Assembly: GCF_020382885.2 (NCBI RefSeq)
Contig: NC_058499.1
Coordinates: forward strand, 9,905,872-9,969,871
DNA length: 64,000 nt
Direction of reading: 5' to 3'
Source of the DNA: Scatophagus argus
Lineage: Eukaryota > Chordata > Actinopteri > Scatophagidae
The notes under the pieces: generated by a model
The model's database searches: none
What the model saw: the letters and a program-made list of their open reading frames with translations, nothing else
What the model was told of the DNA's origin: nothing
Part shown: one piece after another, positions 38,801-50,169 of the stretch
Numbering within the stretch: the first letter of the stretch is position 1
How the letters are laid out: each line of letters begins with the position of its first letter
Program-made: the position numbers and the translations under genes

Positions 38801-41800
38801 CACTGATGGAGAGTGATGAATCTGTGTTTAAAAAAATAATAAAATATATATTTGAGGTAGCAAAACAACAAAAAAATTATCACCACATGAAGTGGCAAAT
38901 ATGCTAGAAGCCACATACTCATTAACAAATACAGCAGGCACAAAGCAACATAAGCACTCAGTTTAATTAGTCTCTAACAATTATGGACAGAAATGTCTTG
39001 AAATTATTTGTTGAATGCTCCAGTATGTTTACCAGCTACCAGTCAGAACAAAGCAAAAATACCAAACATAGATTTGGTAAGTCTGGGTACATCTGCAAAA
39101 TCATGATGGACACATTACATAAAATTGTTTGGTCCATTGGTCCATGTACAGATTTAAACTACTGCAGCTGAGTGGTTCTGGGAAGTGAAATCTCATTCTA
39201 CAATATCTGTTGTTTCCCCATAATGAAAAAACTGAAACATTGCAGTACTCAACCTGCAATAAATGTTTTCACTGCAATACAAACTGTGAATCTGAATACT
39301 CGTCATGAGCCATAACACTGCGTCACTTTCCTCATCATAAGGGTTACAGACGTGTGTCAAAATGACAGTGCACTCAGCAGAAGGCAGTGATTACTGCTGA
39401 CCTCAAACAGACTGGCAGTCAGCTCTTCCAGCTCCTGCTCCAGTTGGTTCCTGACCTGCGACAGACGCTCACACTCCTTGTCCTTCAGTTTCAGTTCCTG
39501 AGATGTGTCGGAGAAAATGTCACAATCACATTTAACAAGGAAGGATATTTGCATTGTCAACTTTTTTAGGTCACACAAGGCTTTGTGTTTCTTTGTGTGC
39601 CAACATAAAGTAGATTACCACACCTTCTTCGCAGCGTCCAGCTGTTCCCTAAGGATCTCTGACCCCTTTTCTCTGATTTCTTTTTCTCTGATCTCCAACG
39701 AGGAGCTACGAAGCCGGGAGAGGTCGCCATGGTCTCTGCCTGAAGTTGGCTCAGCCTGGCCTCCGCCCTCCACTCTGGACTTCGGCTCTGGATCCAGATC
39801 TACCAACCTTCACACAAGCAAAAATATTAGCAATATTGTAAGATTTTGTGCGCACTCTTTCAAGATGGCTGCTGAGGCAGAGGCAGTCAATGATATAGTA
39901 TTAATTTAATGATTAGAACCGATTCTCTCGCAAATTGCCTGTTCTTTCCTGTTTGCCTCATGTTGTTTGTCATCGTGTGCATGTTTGTGCCTGCTTTCAA
40001 AAATAATTCTGTGACAAACATGTATGTTTAATAATGTACATTGCCCCTTACAAATAAAGTAGTTTTAGTTTCTGAGTTTTTCATGATGAGGACTGACAAA
40101 TGGATACACAGTATTTCATGCAGGACTGTGATAGACAGATATGCAAAATCCAACACTAACGCAAATTGTTGTTGTTTCACTGACTACACCTTAAACTGAA
40201 ACCGACATACCATGTCAAGATCAATTGTTTTAAAAAGGCTGTGGTTTTGTGTTATATTTTAAAAAGACTCTAATTTTTCATCTACCTCATTTATAGTCAA
40301 TGTTTCAACAACAAATTATACATTTGCAATGAGCTAATACTGACCAATTCTTCAGCCCACAAGAAGGGACTATTCACTGCAGGACTGCTGAGGCTGCATT
40401 AGTTTGAGTTAGCTATACGTACTAAACATGGACCTGAGTCCAAGAGTAGGAAGTAAAATCAATTTAATACACACAATCAGGCTCTACTAAACAACAACAC
40501 TGACATTTCAGTATAAGGTTCATGAAAATGTTTCCTACCTCAGTTTTCAAGCAATAATTGCTCATCAGTTGATTGATCAATTGCTACAGCTCTAATGCAG
40601 CTACACTTTATCACTGAGTTTACGTTACAGCGTGTGAAATCACTGCAGACCCCTGAGGGACCCCGGACCAGCTTCTGACCCTCTCTAGACTTCTACTGCA
40701 TTAGCAATCCCAGCAGCATTTAATTCAGTCATTGAGTGTTGTGTTGTTTATCCACAGAGTCGTTAAACTCATTCTCAAAGCTTAGTTAATTAAGTACTAC
40801 AAACATTAACCAGGACTTCTGGCCAGCTAACTACATGTCGTTAGCTAACAGTTAACGTTAGCTCGCGGTACAACTTTTTAATACGAAGAGGTTTCCCCCC
40901 AGTATCCGCCCTTACCCTCTCAGTGTCCAGGACCGCAGATAAACCTCCCACTCTGTCTGTGTATCTCTCAGCTTCTCCCCTCCAATGCCTTCCAGCTGTT
41001 GTCACCGTTGTTGTTGTTGTTGTTGTTAGTTTATCAAACGTTGTAGTAACTGAGCTAGCTAGTTTCAGTGAAACAAGTCTCAGCCGTTTTAAATCACGGT
41101 CAGTGCAGGAATGCGGACGCTGACGTAGACAACCGACAACAACAGCAGCAGCAGCGGCGGCGGCGGTCTAATGGTGACAAAAGGAGTAACTTAGTTTACA
41201 GGTTTACGCTCTTCCACTCTTGTCTTTCACTGATTGTCTTCACATCCCCGATTTCTTTCATGCAGGCGAGAAAACCAGTGTCACCGCTCTGTTTCTGACA
41301 GTTTCTCACAGGTCATATGACAGCGCATCCACTCCCAACGCCCCGACCGACAAACGCTGAGAGCCACCACTGAAGCTAGCATCCAGTCTGTGTCGGATTA
41401 CTCCACTACTTACTCCAGTATGGCGCAGGTCTTTTACTTAAGTAAAAGTAGCAACACTACAGTATAACAGGATTCTAAAAATTAGAAAAATCCCCCATTC
41501 AAAATCTTAAGTAAACGTACAAAAGTAGCACTAAAATCCAACTTAAAGTACCAAAAAGTAAAAGTACTCACTCTTGACCCATTTCAGAATCAAATGTGTT
41601 GCACTGCTGGATTATAATTTGCTTAATCCATGGTGATGTGTCATAATGTATTGGTTTGTATTTTGTATTAATAATCTAAATCTGCAAAGTAACTAGTAAC
41701 TTAGGATATCAAATAAATGTAGTGGAGTAACAGTATAAAGTAGCAGAGAATGGAAACACTCAGATAAAGTACAAGTACCCCTTATTTGTACTTAAGTACA

Positions 41801-42947
41801 GTACTTATAAATAAAAATAAGATAAAAGAAACCTTTATTAGTCCCATATTAGGGAAATTCTCAGTGTACAAATGTATTTAGTTACAGTCCAGCACTGCAT
41901 GTGAGCATAATACTGAAATATTAAAGGCTTCAAAACTGCATTTTATGGAGGAACAATCTTCAACACAAGGTCCAAGATCCAGTCATAAAGCAGGACCAAC
42001 CTTTCAATTAAATCACATAACACAAGAGTGCCTAGAGATCTGGGGCCCCTGGCGAGCTCCCAGCCTTTCAGAGTTTTATATTAGCCATCAAATAAATTCT
42101 TCAGTAGACAGATAAAGGACACTGCACTGCAGAAATTCCACGGAAAGTGTCTTGATTACAGAGTTAGCCGACAGAGAGCACTGATAGCGTTACTATACAG
42201 CTGTAAAATATCCTGCTCAGTACATATCTTGTTCACAGTTCTTTAAAAATCAGATTTAAGGGACATTTCGAGTTTTTCATATCACCATCAGTGTCAGTCA
42301 GGTTCTTCTAATTAAAAAAGAGCACCAGAGCCAACTCTCATACTACAGTAAATCATCCCCTATTTAATTTGAACACAGATTTTAGACACCTTAAAAATGG
42401 GCCATAAAAGGAGCACATCAGTGGGCACCCTTGGCAGGGGACCTTTGTTGAATATCTTCCCCAATCTCTCTCTCTTCCCTCATTTCCTGTCTGCTCTTAA
42501 CTGTACTCTCTATTAAAAGGCAAACATTAAAATTGAAACAAGTCCTGATCTGACCCTGAACTGGGCCTTGAACGTGTGCTCTTTCTGTGAATATGTTGCT
42601 GGTGCAGAGACGAGGTTCAGAGTTAGTCAGTAGTGAAAAGAGCTACCGCTAAACTTTGGGAAACACATTCAAAACATCTTTGTTATTCCACATAGGTGGG
42701 ATGAGCCTCATCTTTTTGCTTCAGGTTCCAACACTTACTGTCCAATAACACAGCCTTCCTCCTCGGTCTCCCTGCTGGACTTGCGTCTGGATTTGAGGAC
42801 ATCAGGTGTGCCAAAAAATACTGTGGAGGAATATACGGCTATTCCAGATCTCCCTGCTTTAAGGACTTCATATCCCGGGCTGACTGCTGCTGAAGATGGT
42901 GGGGTAGAGGAAATCTGGACGCTGTGAATTCCCTCGAAAGCATCCAT
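35811..42947 (-). CDS. rab3il1: Rab-3A-interacting-like protein (GRAB/Rabin8-type Rab GEF)
   Basis: Guanine nucleotide exchange factor for Rab3A/Rab8, acting in exocytosis and ciliary transport. Core exons, 5' to 3' on the minus strand: 42947-42739, 39807-39624, 39497-39402, 38732-38655, 38377-38138, 37196-37068, 36965-36853, 36262-36163, 36070-36004, 35896-35811; 433 aa. The start ATG at 42947 sits in [22 protein letters not shown] resembles the Rabin8 N-terminus. The Sec2 coiled coil spans about 100-215 ([38 protein letters not shown]). Conserved later parts include [36 protein letters not shown] and [13 protein letters not shown]. Named rab3il1 from its place beside best1 and ferritin. Some segments (ECGGPKKCALSG) read more like RAB3IP. 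Two further in-frame exons are listed separately. Confidence 0.9.
36615..36638 (-). other. rab3il1: Candidate 24-nt cassette microexon of rab3il1
   Basis: Flanked by a pyrimidine-rich acceptor (CTCTTTTTCTTTCAG) and the donor GTAAGT. Its 24 nt keep phase. Skipping gives GGPKKCALSG, identical in its first seven residues to RAB3IP. Inclusion changes it to [18 protein letters not shown]. Splice sites are seen; use is inferred. Confidence 0.55.
37806..37925 (-). other. rab3il1: Candidate 120-nt in-frame cassette exon of rab3il1
   Basis: Excellent polypyrimidine acceptor (CTTTTCCTTTCTCAG) and donor CAG/GTAACT. It is 120 nt, phase 0 to phase 0, open throughout, and fits between the KEDRE exon (38138-38377) and the next exon (37068-37196). 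It would add 40 residues starting with a hydrophobic stretch ([16 protein letters not shown]). I recall no counterpart in human RAB3IP or RAB3IL1. Confidence 0.45.
39666..39695 (-). repeat. rab3il1: In-frame 15-nt tandem duplication in rab3il1 exon 2
   Basis: Two 15-base units (39666-39680, 39681-39695) match at 13 of 15 bases and encode [10 protein letters not shown] at the start of the Sec2 coiled coil, where human proteins have the motif once. Confidence 0.8.
40917..41170 (-). promoter_or_regulatory. rab3il1: Possible alternative first exon and promoter of rab3il1
   Basis: A donor (AGAGG then GTAAGG) at 40916 has the same phase as coding exon 1 and could join exon 39807-39624. The region above it is CpG-rich with GTT, CAG and CGG repeats and a TGACGTAG CRE-like site. 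The in-frame leader has no ATG before its first upstream stop, so such a transcript would need a later or non-AUG start. Confidence 0.35.
41007..41166. repeat. Trinucleotide repeat cluster: (GTT)7 and CAA/CAG/CGG
   Basis: Seven GTT units at 41007-41027. At 41137-41166 there is a composite CAACAA-(CAG)4-(CGG)4 run. Both lie in the candidate alternative promoter of rab3il1. Confidence 0.85.
41429..41816 (-). mobile_element. hAT-like non-autonomous element typical of fish
   Basis: Contains both TTTTACTTAAGTAAAAGTAG and, near the other end, AGTACAAGTA..TTGTACTTAAGTACAGTACTT, with GTAGTGGAGTAACAGTATAA and AGTAGCAGA between. These are hallmark phrases of a very abundant fish MITE group that I recall as hAT-derived. 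Ends are not exact; no ORF. Lies in rab3il1 intron 1. Confidence 0.6.
41817..41875 (-). mobile_element. Detached LINE 3' tail
   Basis: Reading the minus strand: GAGAATTTCCCTAATATGGG, then ACTAATAAAGG. This is the same AATTTCCC-N-GGGA-AATAAA pattern as at 14811, 51850 and 54742, butted against the hAT-like element. Confidence 0.5.
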
Positions 42948-43389
42948 GGCTCTCTCATGCAACGCAGAGGATCGTCAGAAACTACTAGACGGCTCCGCTG
43001 AAGCTACATTCAGTGTGTTTAATGGTTTTTGTGGTATATAAAGTCCCCACTTGTGACTGTTAAGCATCTGAAAAACAGAAAAGAAAGAGTTACATGCTGC
43101 ACCTTATTAGCCCATAAAACTTTCACCAAAGTCTTCCAGTAGTCAGTGGACAGACTGTGACCTCTACAGTGTTTAACTATAACTTACACACACTTCACTC
43201 TCTGAATACTGCAGAGGAAGTCAGACTCTTTTCCTCGCAGGTTGTCATGCTAAAGGAATTTGTTACCTTGAGATATCCGGTGCAAACAGGACTTCAAACC
43301 TAAGTTAATATTATTCAAGTTCAACACACATGATAAAATTTAAACTCACACAGGATAATTTAGTAACAACAAAAATAGCACATCAACTG

Positions 43390-44100
43390 TACTTACATAA
43401 GTGTTTGAACGGATCCCCAGTTGCTGCCAGTGCATCAAAAAGCAGCAGAAACTGCTGAAATTGTGCTTTGATAATCTCAAGATTGAGAGTTAAGCAGGTT
43501 GTCTGCACTTCGCCCTGCTGTTGGTCTCCTGTTCAGACCGGAAGGGTTAATCACTAACACCTCCTGGCCAGTTAGAGCCCAGCTGTGCACATTTCTTCCA
43601 GCAGAGGGGGGTGACACACAGCCTCACCTGATCAAGAGTTTTCCATGAGCAAATACTGACTGATGCTTCAAATGGGGGGAAAAAAAAAATCAATTCTCCC
43701 TCTAGAAGTTTACCAACCTGAAGAATTCAGATTGTGTTTAAATGTGTGCGTCTGTGATTTATCCAAAGGCAGAGACCAATGTGCTAGACTTTGAAGAAAA
43801 ATGCTTTGACAGGTGACCGAGAATCTGTCCAAAATCTGAACACAACAGCTCAGCGCTCATGCCTTTAACCAGCCTATTTGTGGCAGCATTGGTGCTTCAG
43901 ATTAACAGGACCCAGCCTCACAATGCAGCTTTGTTGCTGAAACAGATTAACACATCAAGTGACCGGAGGTGTACGAGTCCCCTGCTCTCTTTTTCTTCCC
44001 TGCTTCCCTTTCTATAACAGTCTCCGCAGACGCTGCCGCCACACATTACAGTACGATGGCCAGTCATTTTCACACCGTGTGGTAAGTAACCACAACTTTA
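43390..44100. promoter_or_regulatory. Divergent promoter interval of rab3il1 (-) and best1 (+)
   Basis: On the minus strand an acceptor (TCTGTTTTTCAG) ends before 43072 and a donor (CACTTAT then GTAAGT) lies at 43396, suggesting a rab3il1 leader exon starting above 43400. On the plus strand a donor (CGTGTG then GTAAGT) at 44082 suggests a best1 leader exon. The two leaders are only some 500 bases apart. No clear TATA box. Confidence 0.4.
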
Positions 44101-44519
44101 CACTTTTGCATTTGAGTTGGTAAAAGTGAACTTTTGTGACCCTCACATATTGTATTTTCCTCTTGTAGTCCTGCAAGCATCTCTTCAGGTGTTGTGGTAT
44201 GTTTGAGATCTATAAAATGGGGAGAGTTACTGTTTTGAATGATTATTGAAGTGTGTGGAAAATCAGTTTAGTATTGATTTATGAGAACTCTGCTTTGTAT
44301 GTCAACACAGCACAGTTGTATAAATCCAAACAAGAAGAAAACATATAAGAAATAACTAACTTTGTTATTTTTTCACATCATTTTAGATATGTGACCATAT
44401 TGGCCTCATGAGATCCAGACTGGCTGTGCTCAGATGAACCCCAGAGGACATTATTACACTGGTTTTCTTCATGTCCCTCCACACACAACCAGCAAGTTGG
44501 CCAGCAAGCAGCAGCAACA

Positions 44520-47500
44520 ATGACAGTAACTTACTCTCGCAGGGTAGCTGATGCAGGTCTGGGGACATTCTTTAACCTGCTTCTGCGATGGAGAGGCAGC
44601 ATCTATAAACTGCTCTACAGAGAGCTCATCATCTTCACTCTTCTCTACTCGTTCTTCAGCATTGTTTATAGGTACAGTCTTTGACGAAACACGGTGAACT
44701 GCACTAGACATTTTTCACGTAATCAGTCTGCGGATAGAGTGAATGTAGCCTGACACATACTGGATTTTTGAGGCTCATATAGCTCATTCAGATTGTAAAA
44801 ACCTGATATCAATATTTATTTTTTATTTAAATCTTTTTGTTAAGGATCACTTAAATTTAGTCACTCAAGAAACTTGTTAGTGCTCCATTGTGGACAAACT
44901 ACATAACAGAGACACTTTTAACAGCAATTTTACATTTCATGTCACTTTTTGGTCGACATATGTGCCAATATTGATTTATCTTTGGCTGATTTATCTTTGA
45001 AGTCTTTGGCTGATGTTAGGCCTGGACCAGTTCATCGACTCTAACAGTGACATTATTTAATAGCATTTATTTGTTCAACACTATAGCAAGTTTCAGAACT
45101 GGAATCTGGGGCCTTTTGGAGATTCATACAAATAGTTCAGGGATTGTAAATTTATTTTCAATTTTGGTTCATATAAATTTTCACCAAAAAAGGTTTGTAA
45201 AGGTAACTGTATACTATCAGGGCAACTGTTTACGTCACTGTCAGTTCACTAATTGCTGTCACCTATCTGTGTGACAAAGTAACATTTAGACTACTTAGAG
45301 TGGATTCTTATTGGATATTTTATTTTATTTTATTTATTTAGTGGCCTTTCACATGAAATAGTTTGGTTTAGTGAACCTTCTTACAGCCATCATGACTGAA
45401 GAAACATGTGGTCAGTTTCTCTTTATAACAAGAAAATGATTTTAACATTTATTATTTTAACATTTTAAAGATTTTCATCATGTTCTAACAAGATATTTTT
45501 CGTATTATAATAACTTCTCACTATAAAACAGACAAGACTGAGCTGGAAGTTTTCTCATTTTAATGAGATATGTCAGTGTATTGTTAGAGCAAAAAATAAT
45601 ATCACAAAAGGAGTATTTTGTGATAACAAGAAAAGTTTCACACAAAAACTGTGTAATTTGGTACATTAGGGATGTCATAAAATCTTGATAAATATCTTTT
45701 AATGTGAAAAGGATCTTCACAAAACAAGGTTATATCCACTTTATGAGAGGCGGAGTAAATTTTTATCTATTTATTTAATCTGTATTTACAATATAAGGCG
45801 TGGTGCTTTTTCTTACCCCTCCTTGTCTTTTAGTCATCATGGACTCAATGTTTCCTTCACCAGGTTTGTGTTAAATGACAACCAGAAGAGGCTGTTTGAG
45901 AAGCTGTCAATATACTGTGACCGCTATGCAGAGCTCATCCCTGTGTCGTTTGTGCTGGGTGAGTTGAGGCTGATCATATGTAATTGTCAAAGCTAACCCA
46001 AACACGGGCAATAGATGTGCAAGAACCCAAAACAACAATCTCAGACCATGTTCCCAGAAACCATCACCATTCTCATTCTTGACTTGCTTGTTTGATTCGT
46101 TTCTTTGCCAGGTTTTTATGTCACCTTTGTTGTGTCCCGTTGGTGGGGCCAATTTGAAAACGTCCCCTGGCCGGACCGCTTGGCAGCATTAGTGGGTGGT
46201 CATGTTCGTGGAGCTGACGAGGCCTCCAGGCTGACCCGACGAACCCTCATGCGATACGCCAACCTCTCTGGAGTGCTCATCTACCGCTCTGTCAGTACGG
46301 CCGTCTACAAGAGGTTTCCCACCATGGAGCATCTGGTGCAGGCAGGTATGACAAAAACTACCAAAACTCACCGATGGTGGTGCTGCCATTCCTCTCACAG
46401 ACAGTACAGTCCAAAGCTGCAACCTCCGTTTTCACTGTTTAAATCTCCTGAAGAAACTGTGTGGTGGTTTGGGACCAGCAAGTTTAGACTCTTGTGTTTG
46501 TGCGTCTCAGGTTTGATGACGTCAGAGGAGCTGAGGCACCTGGAGGACTTACCTTCCCCTCACAACAAGTTCTGGGTTCCCTGCATGTGGTTCGTCAGCC
46601 TGGCTCTGAGGGCTCGCACTGATGGTCGCATCAACAATGACGTGGCACTCACAGCCATTTTCACTGTAGGTGTTATCATATATTATCGCTCTGCAGACCA
46701 AGTGAGCCTTCATCTTCAACATCTTCTCTTTGTGGCCATTTCAGCTCTGTGACAGTTTTTAAAAGCTGGTTTTGCCTGTATTTCTTTTTCTCTGTTCAGG
46801 AGTTGAACAGTTTAAGGGCTAAGTGTATGAAGCTGTACGGTTATGACTGGATCAGCCTGCCTCTTGTCTATACCCAGGTTTATTTGGTTTTTTTTATATG
46901 CTGTGCTTGAACTGAAATACAGTAGATTCCTTGGTGGTAGAACAAATAATTTTCATTTATTGAAAAATGCGCATTGATTAAGTATAAGAAATAACACTGC
47001 TGATGAGACTGATCGTGAGCGAATATTAGACTACCTGTAGTCTATAAAGGTTGTGATTTTGTGTGTTACGACAATCATCATGTACCTGAAGAGATTAACT
47101 CAGTTTGATCAAACTAGCAGACTCTTTTCTCAGAGATTGTTATGAACCTCTTTTTTGTCTTTTAACTAGGTGGTGACAGTTGCAGTCTACAGCTTCTTCC
47201 TGGCTTGTCTGATTGGTCGTCAGTTTTTGGATCCAGCTCAGGGGTACCCCGGTCACGATGTGGATTTCTACCTGCCTGTTTTCACCCTGTTGCAGTTTTT
47301 CTTCTATGTTGGTTGGCTGAAGGTGATGAACCAGCAGATTCATTTCAGTCACACTGATGCTGCAGTTTACATTTTACTCATTTGAGCATTTTTTAGCTGT
47401 GCTGAAGTGAGGTCCTTTCTGTTCATGCTTTCCAGGTGGCTGAACAACTCATAAATCCGTTTGGCGAAGATGATGATGACTTTGAAACCAACTGGCTCGT

Positions 47501-48914
47501 TGATCGTAACTTACAGGTTCGGATTCAAACCATACTATTTGCCACTTTTTCATCAGCCATGCAGGTGCTGTCTTGTTGTACTTGCTGCTTCTGTTGTCCC
47601 TCAGGTGTCCTTGTTGTCTGTGGATGAGATGTATGACAGTCTACCACTGGTGGAGAGGGATATGTACTGGAATGAGTCTGAACCTCAGCCTCCCTACACT
47701 GCTGCCAGCGCCGAACACCGCAAGCCCTCCTTCATGGGCTCAGCGCTGGATATCAGGTTCAGTAATGTGTTTATTTTCAAACAGACGATTGTTAAACACT
47801 GTAGCCAACCATCACATAACTATCTATTTAATTTAGTGTTCCTAAGGAGGAGATGGAGTTTCAGTCCAATCTGGAGCAAATCAAAGAAAATGAGGAAGCC
47901 AACTACTCAACTCCACTGATCGGAGGGCTGGGCCGTCTTCTTGGCGTCCAGTCCCCTAACTTTCCCCGCTCCTCACGGATCTCTCTGCTGCGGCGCCGAC
48001 CTGGAGCTCCACTCAGCCGCTTCCCTCTGTACCTGCACCCTGAGGCACCATCAACTTCGAGTCAAACCCGCCAGTCTTTGAACCAAGAGCGAGATCCAGA
48101 CTACGCATTCTCCACCACGCCCTTGTATGAGAGACCGGGTTTCTACAGCTGCCCCCAAACACCCATTCACTGTGTGCCCCCTGCGGTGCCCCGCCCTCGG
48201 CCGGCTCGGAGAACTCAGAATGAGTGGGACCGCAGCTGTAGCTCCCTTGCTCCTCCGTTGGTGGGCTCACAGTTGCTGCCTCCAGACACCCCCAGCCATA
48301 TTCCCCCACCACCATCCTCTGCTTTCCCCTGGCTGAGTGACGATGGTGAGGTCCCGAGTGCCCCTACCTTCTCCTTCCCAGATCCTCCACCTGAACTCTG
48401 CCCGATATCTAAACTCAGACCTGGACACGGCCTGCTGGCTCGCCGCCCTCCACCTCCCCGCCTTACACTGGACACCCTCCCCTCAGCTGAGAACCAGCCC
48501 GGAACCCCAAGTGCTTGGGCAACAGGAAGTGGAGGTGAAAGGGTGTTCTCGTTCACTCCTCCCTCTCGCAGTGTGGCAGCAAATCCCAGTAATCCCAACA
48601 GCAGCTCCAGCAGCATTAATGCAACAAGCACCAACAGCGCTGGCACAACAGGAAGTCTGTGCAACAGTACAAGTCACAGTAATTTTAGTAATCACGGGAA
48701 TTTCAATGCCAACATGAGGGCCAGTAATGGGGGCACCAACGGCGGGCTGAGCAATAATATGAACACAGTTTCCGCTTCAGCATCATCGCATCAAGACACC
48801 AATCAGCAAAACTCACCCAATGATTCAGGAATCTCATTGGCTGAGGGGGACATGCTGGGTGTTTTGGTGGACAGTGGAGTGAACAAGGTGGCAGGAGGGA
48901 GAGAGCAGGACTGA
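44520..48914 (+). CDS. best1: Bestrophin-1, calcium-activated chloride channel
   Basis: Pentameric Ca2+-activated anion channel, in mammals best known from retinal pigment epithelium. Nine exons: 44520-44671, 45864-45958, 46112-46345, 46511-46665, 46800-46877, 47170-47322, 47436-47516, 47605-47756, 47837-48914; 725 aa against 585 in human. It starts [15 protein letters not shown], the bestrophin N-terminus required by the fold. Neck residues equivalent to human I76, F80 and F84 are kept ([11 protein letters not shown]). The aperture position of human I205 is Val (INNDVAL), as in chicken BEST1. The Ca2+ clasp [14 protein letters not shown] is intact. The last exon alone codes about 358 residues and ends in a long Ser/Asn-rich tail not recalled from mammals. 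Called best1 from synteny; a best2-like identity is unlikely. Confidence 0.95.
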
Positions 48915-48954
48915 GAAAAGGTGTGACAGAGGTGTTTTGTATCACGTGACGTTA

Positions 48955-48960
48955 AATAAA
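48955..48960 (+). terminator. best1: best1 polyadenylation signal
   Basis: AATAAA 40 bases after the best1 stop. From here to the ferritin signal (50054) I see no gene, only AT-rich sequence with a short TATG/GT run at 49787-49820. Confidence 0.6.
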
Positions 48961-50053
48961 GTATTTAACACAAACAGATACTGATCTGAAGTGCATTACA
49001 GTCACCTGGAGACCCACACACGACCGATAAGTATTTGTTGCAAGCACTTTGTTAATCTCTACCTTCTGATAAGCACTCATAGAACAATCAACCATCTCGT
49101 AATGCGAAAAGGACCTGATGAGATTTAACCGTCAACATGTGGAGGAAAAAGAAGAAAAACTTTCCAGTTTAGTCAGAAAGTTAGCAAGAAGCCAAAATGT
49201 GTACATCCTAGCACTGTTCATATCACTGTACGCTTCAATAAATACAAGCATCATGTTCCGTTTCTTTTGTCATTTTTAAAAATAAAAAACTAAAACTTGG
49301 TATTCTTACTTTTTTATTATAAAAGGAAACTGTACAATTTAACTTAAATTCACAACTACTCATAGCTGTCATATTATACGAAGCAACCGCAGAAAGAAGT
49401 GATCTGTAAATAGCTGAGGAAACATTTTCATTGGTTTTATATAGTGTTTTTAGTGACCGTATATAGTTAACCCACTGACACACGAGAAAAACAACTCAAA
49501 GCTGATGTATTTAAAAGAATATTCAGTAAACATATGAAGCACAAAGTTTTCCCGTTGTAAATTTATTTGTTGTGATTTAATTTGATCGAAGACTGTCATT
49601 ATACTAGTTAACAAAAACAAAATCTGTGGATTATCTTGAATAACCCATTGCTGTTGACCTTTTAATGTTTTTGTTTTTTGTTTCAGCATCACAATCAAAG
49701 TGCCATCTAGTTTGCCATTATGTTTGTTATTAAAAAAGCCTTCACATAGTGTCATAGTCCAGTCTCCATACACTTTCTGCTCAAATATATACATGTATGT
49801 GTGTATATATGTGTGTGTGTACTATTCTAGTAGTATTTCTAGGGGTTTTAGGTCACCATAATTCAGAAACACAAACACTGAAATGACGTGTAATATAGCA
49901 GAAGGTATGAACAATAAGTGGTGTGAGTTAAAAGGTTTCCTCAGTATTATTTCTTCAAAGCATCTTTGAGATCAACTGTCATCTGGAACGTGAAGTCAGG
50001 ACTGCAGCAGTTCCAGTTCACAGTGCTATTTATGCCTTTTGTAAATTTTGCAG

Positions 50054-50059
50054 TTTATT
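50054..50059 (-). terminator. fth1: Ferritin polyadenylation signal
   Basis: AATAAA on the minus strand, about 110 bases after the stop codon. Confidence 0.6.
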
Positions 50060-50169
50060 GACAGCTAACAAGCATAAATAAAGCAGCATTATCTGTGTTA
50101 CATGCAGTACATGTCAGGGACAGGGGCAGGATGTCATGCAGCGGTGACCAGAATGATCATCAGTGTGAT

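Noticed and set aside
44054-44388. Upstream ORF in the best1 leader (ATGGCCAGTC, stop across the splice)
   Set aside because: The leader splice is uncertain and several other upstream ATGs are present, so it is not distinctive.
46105-46752. 215-aa single ORF on the plus strand
   Set aside because: It is best1 exons 3 and 4 read through their intron; the correct model splices at 46345/46511 and 46665/46800.
48215-48664. 149-aa minus-strand ORF
   Set aside because: Antisense of the Pro/Ser-rich last exon of best1.
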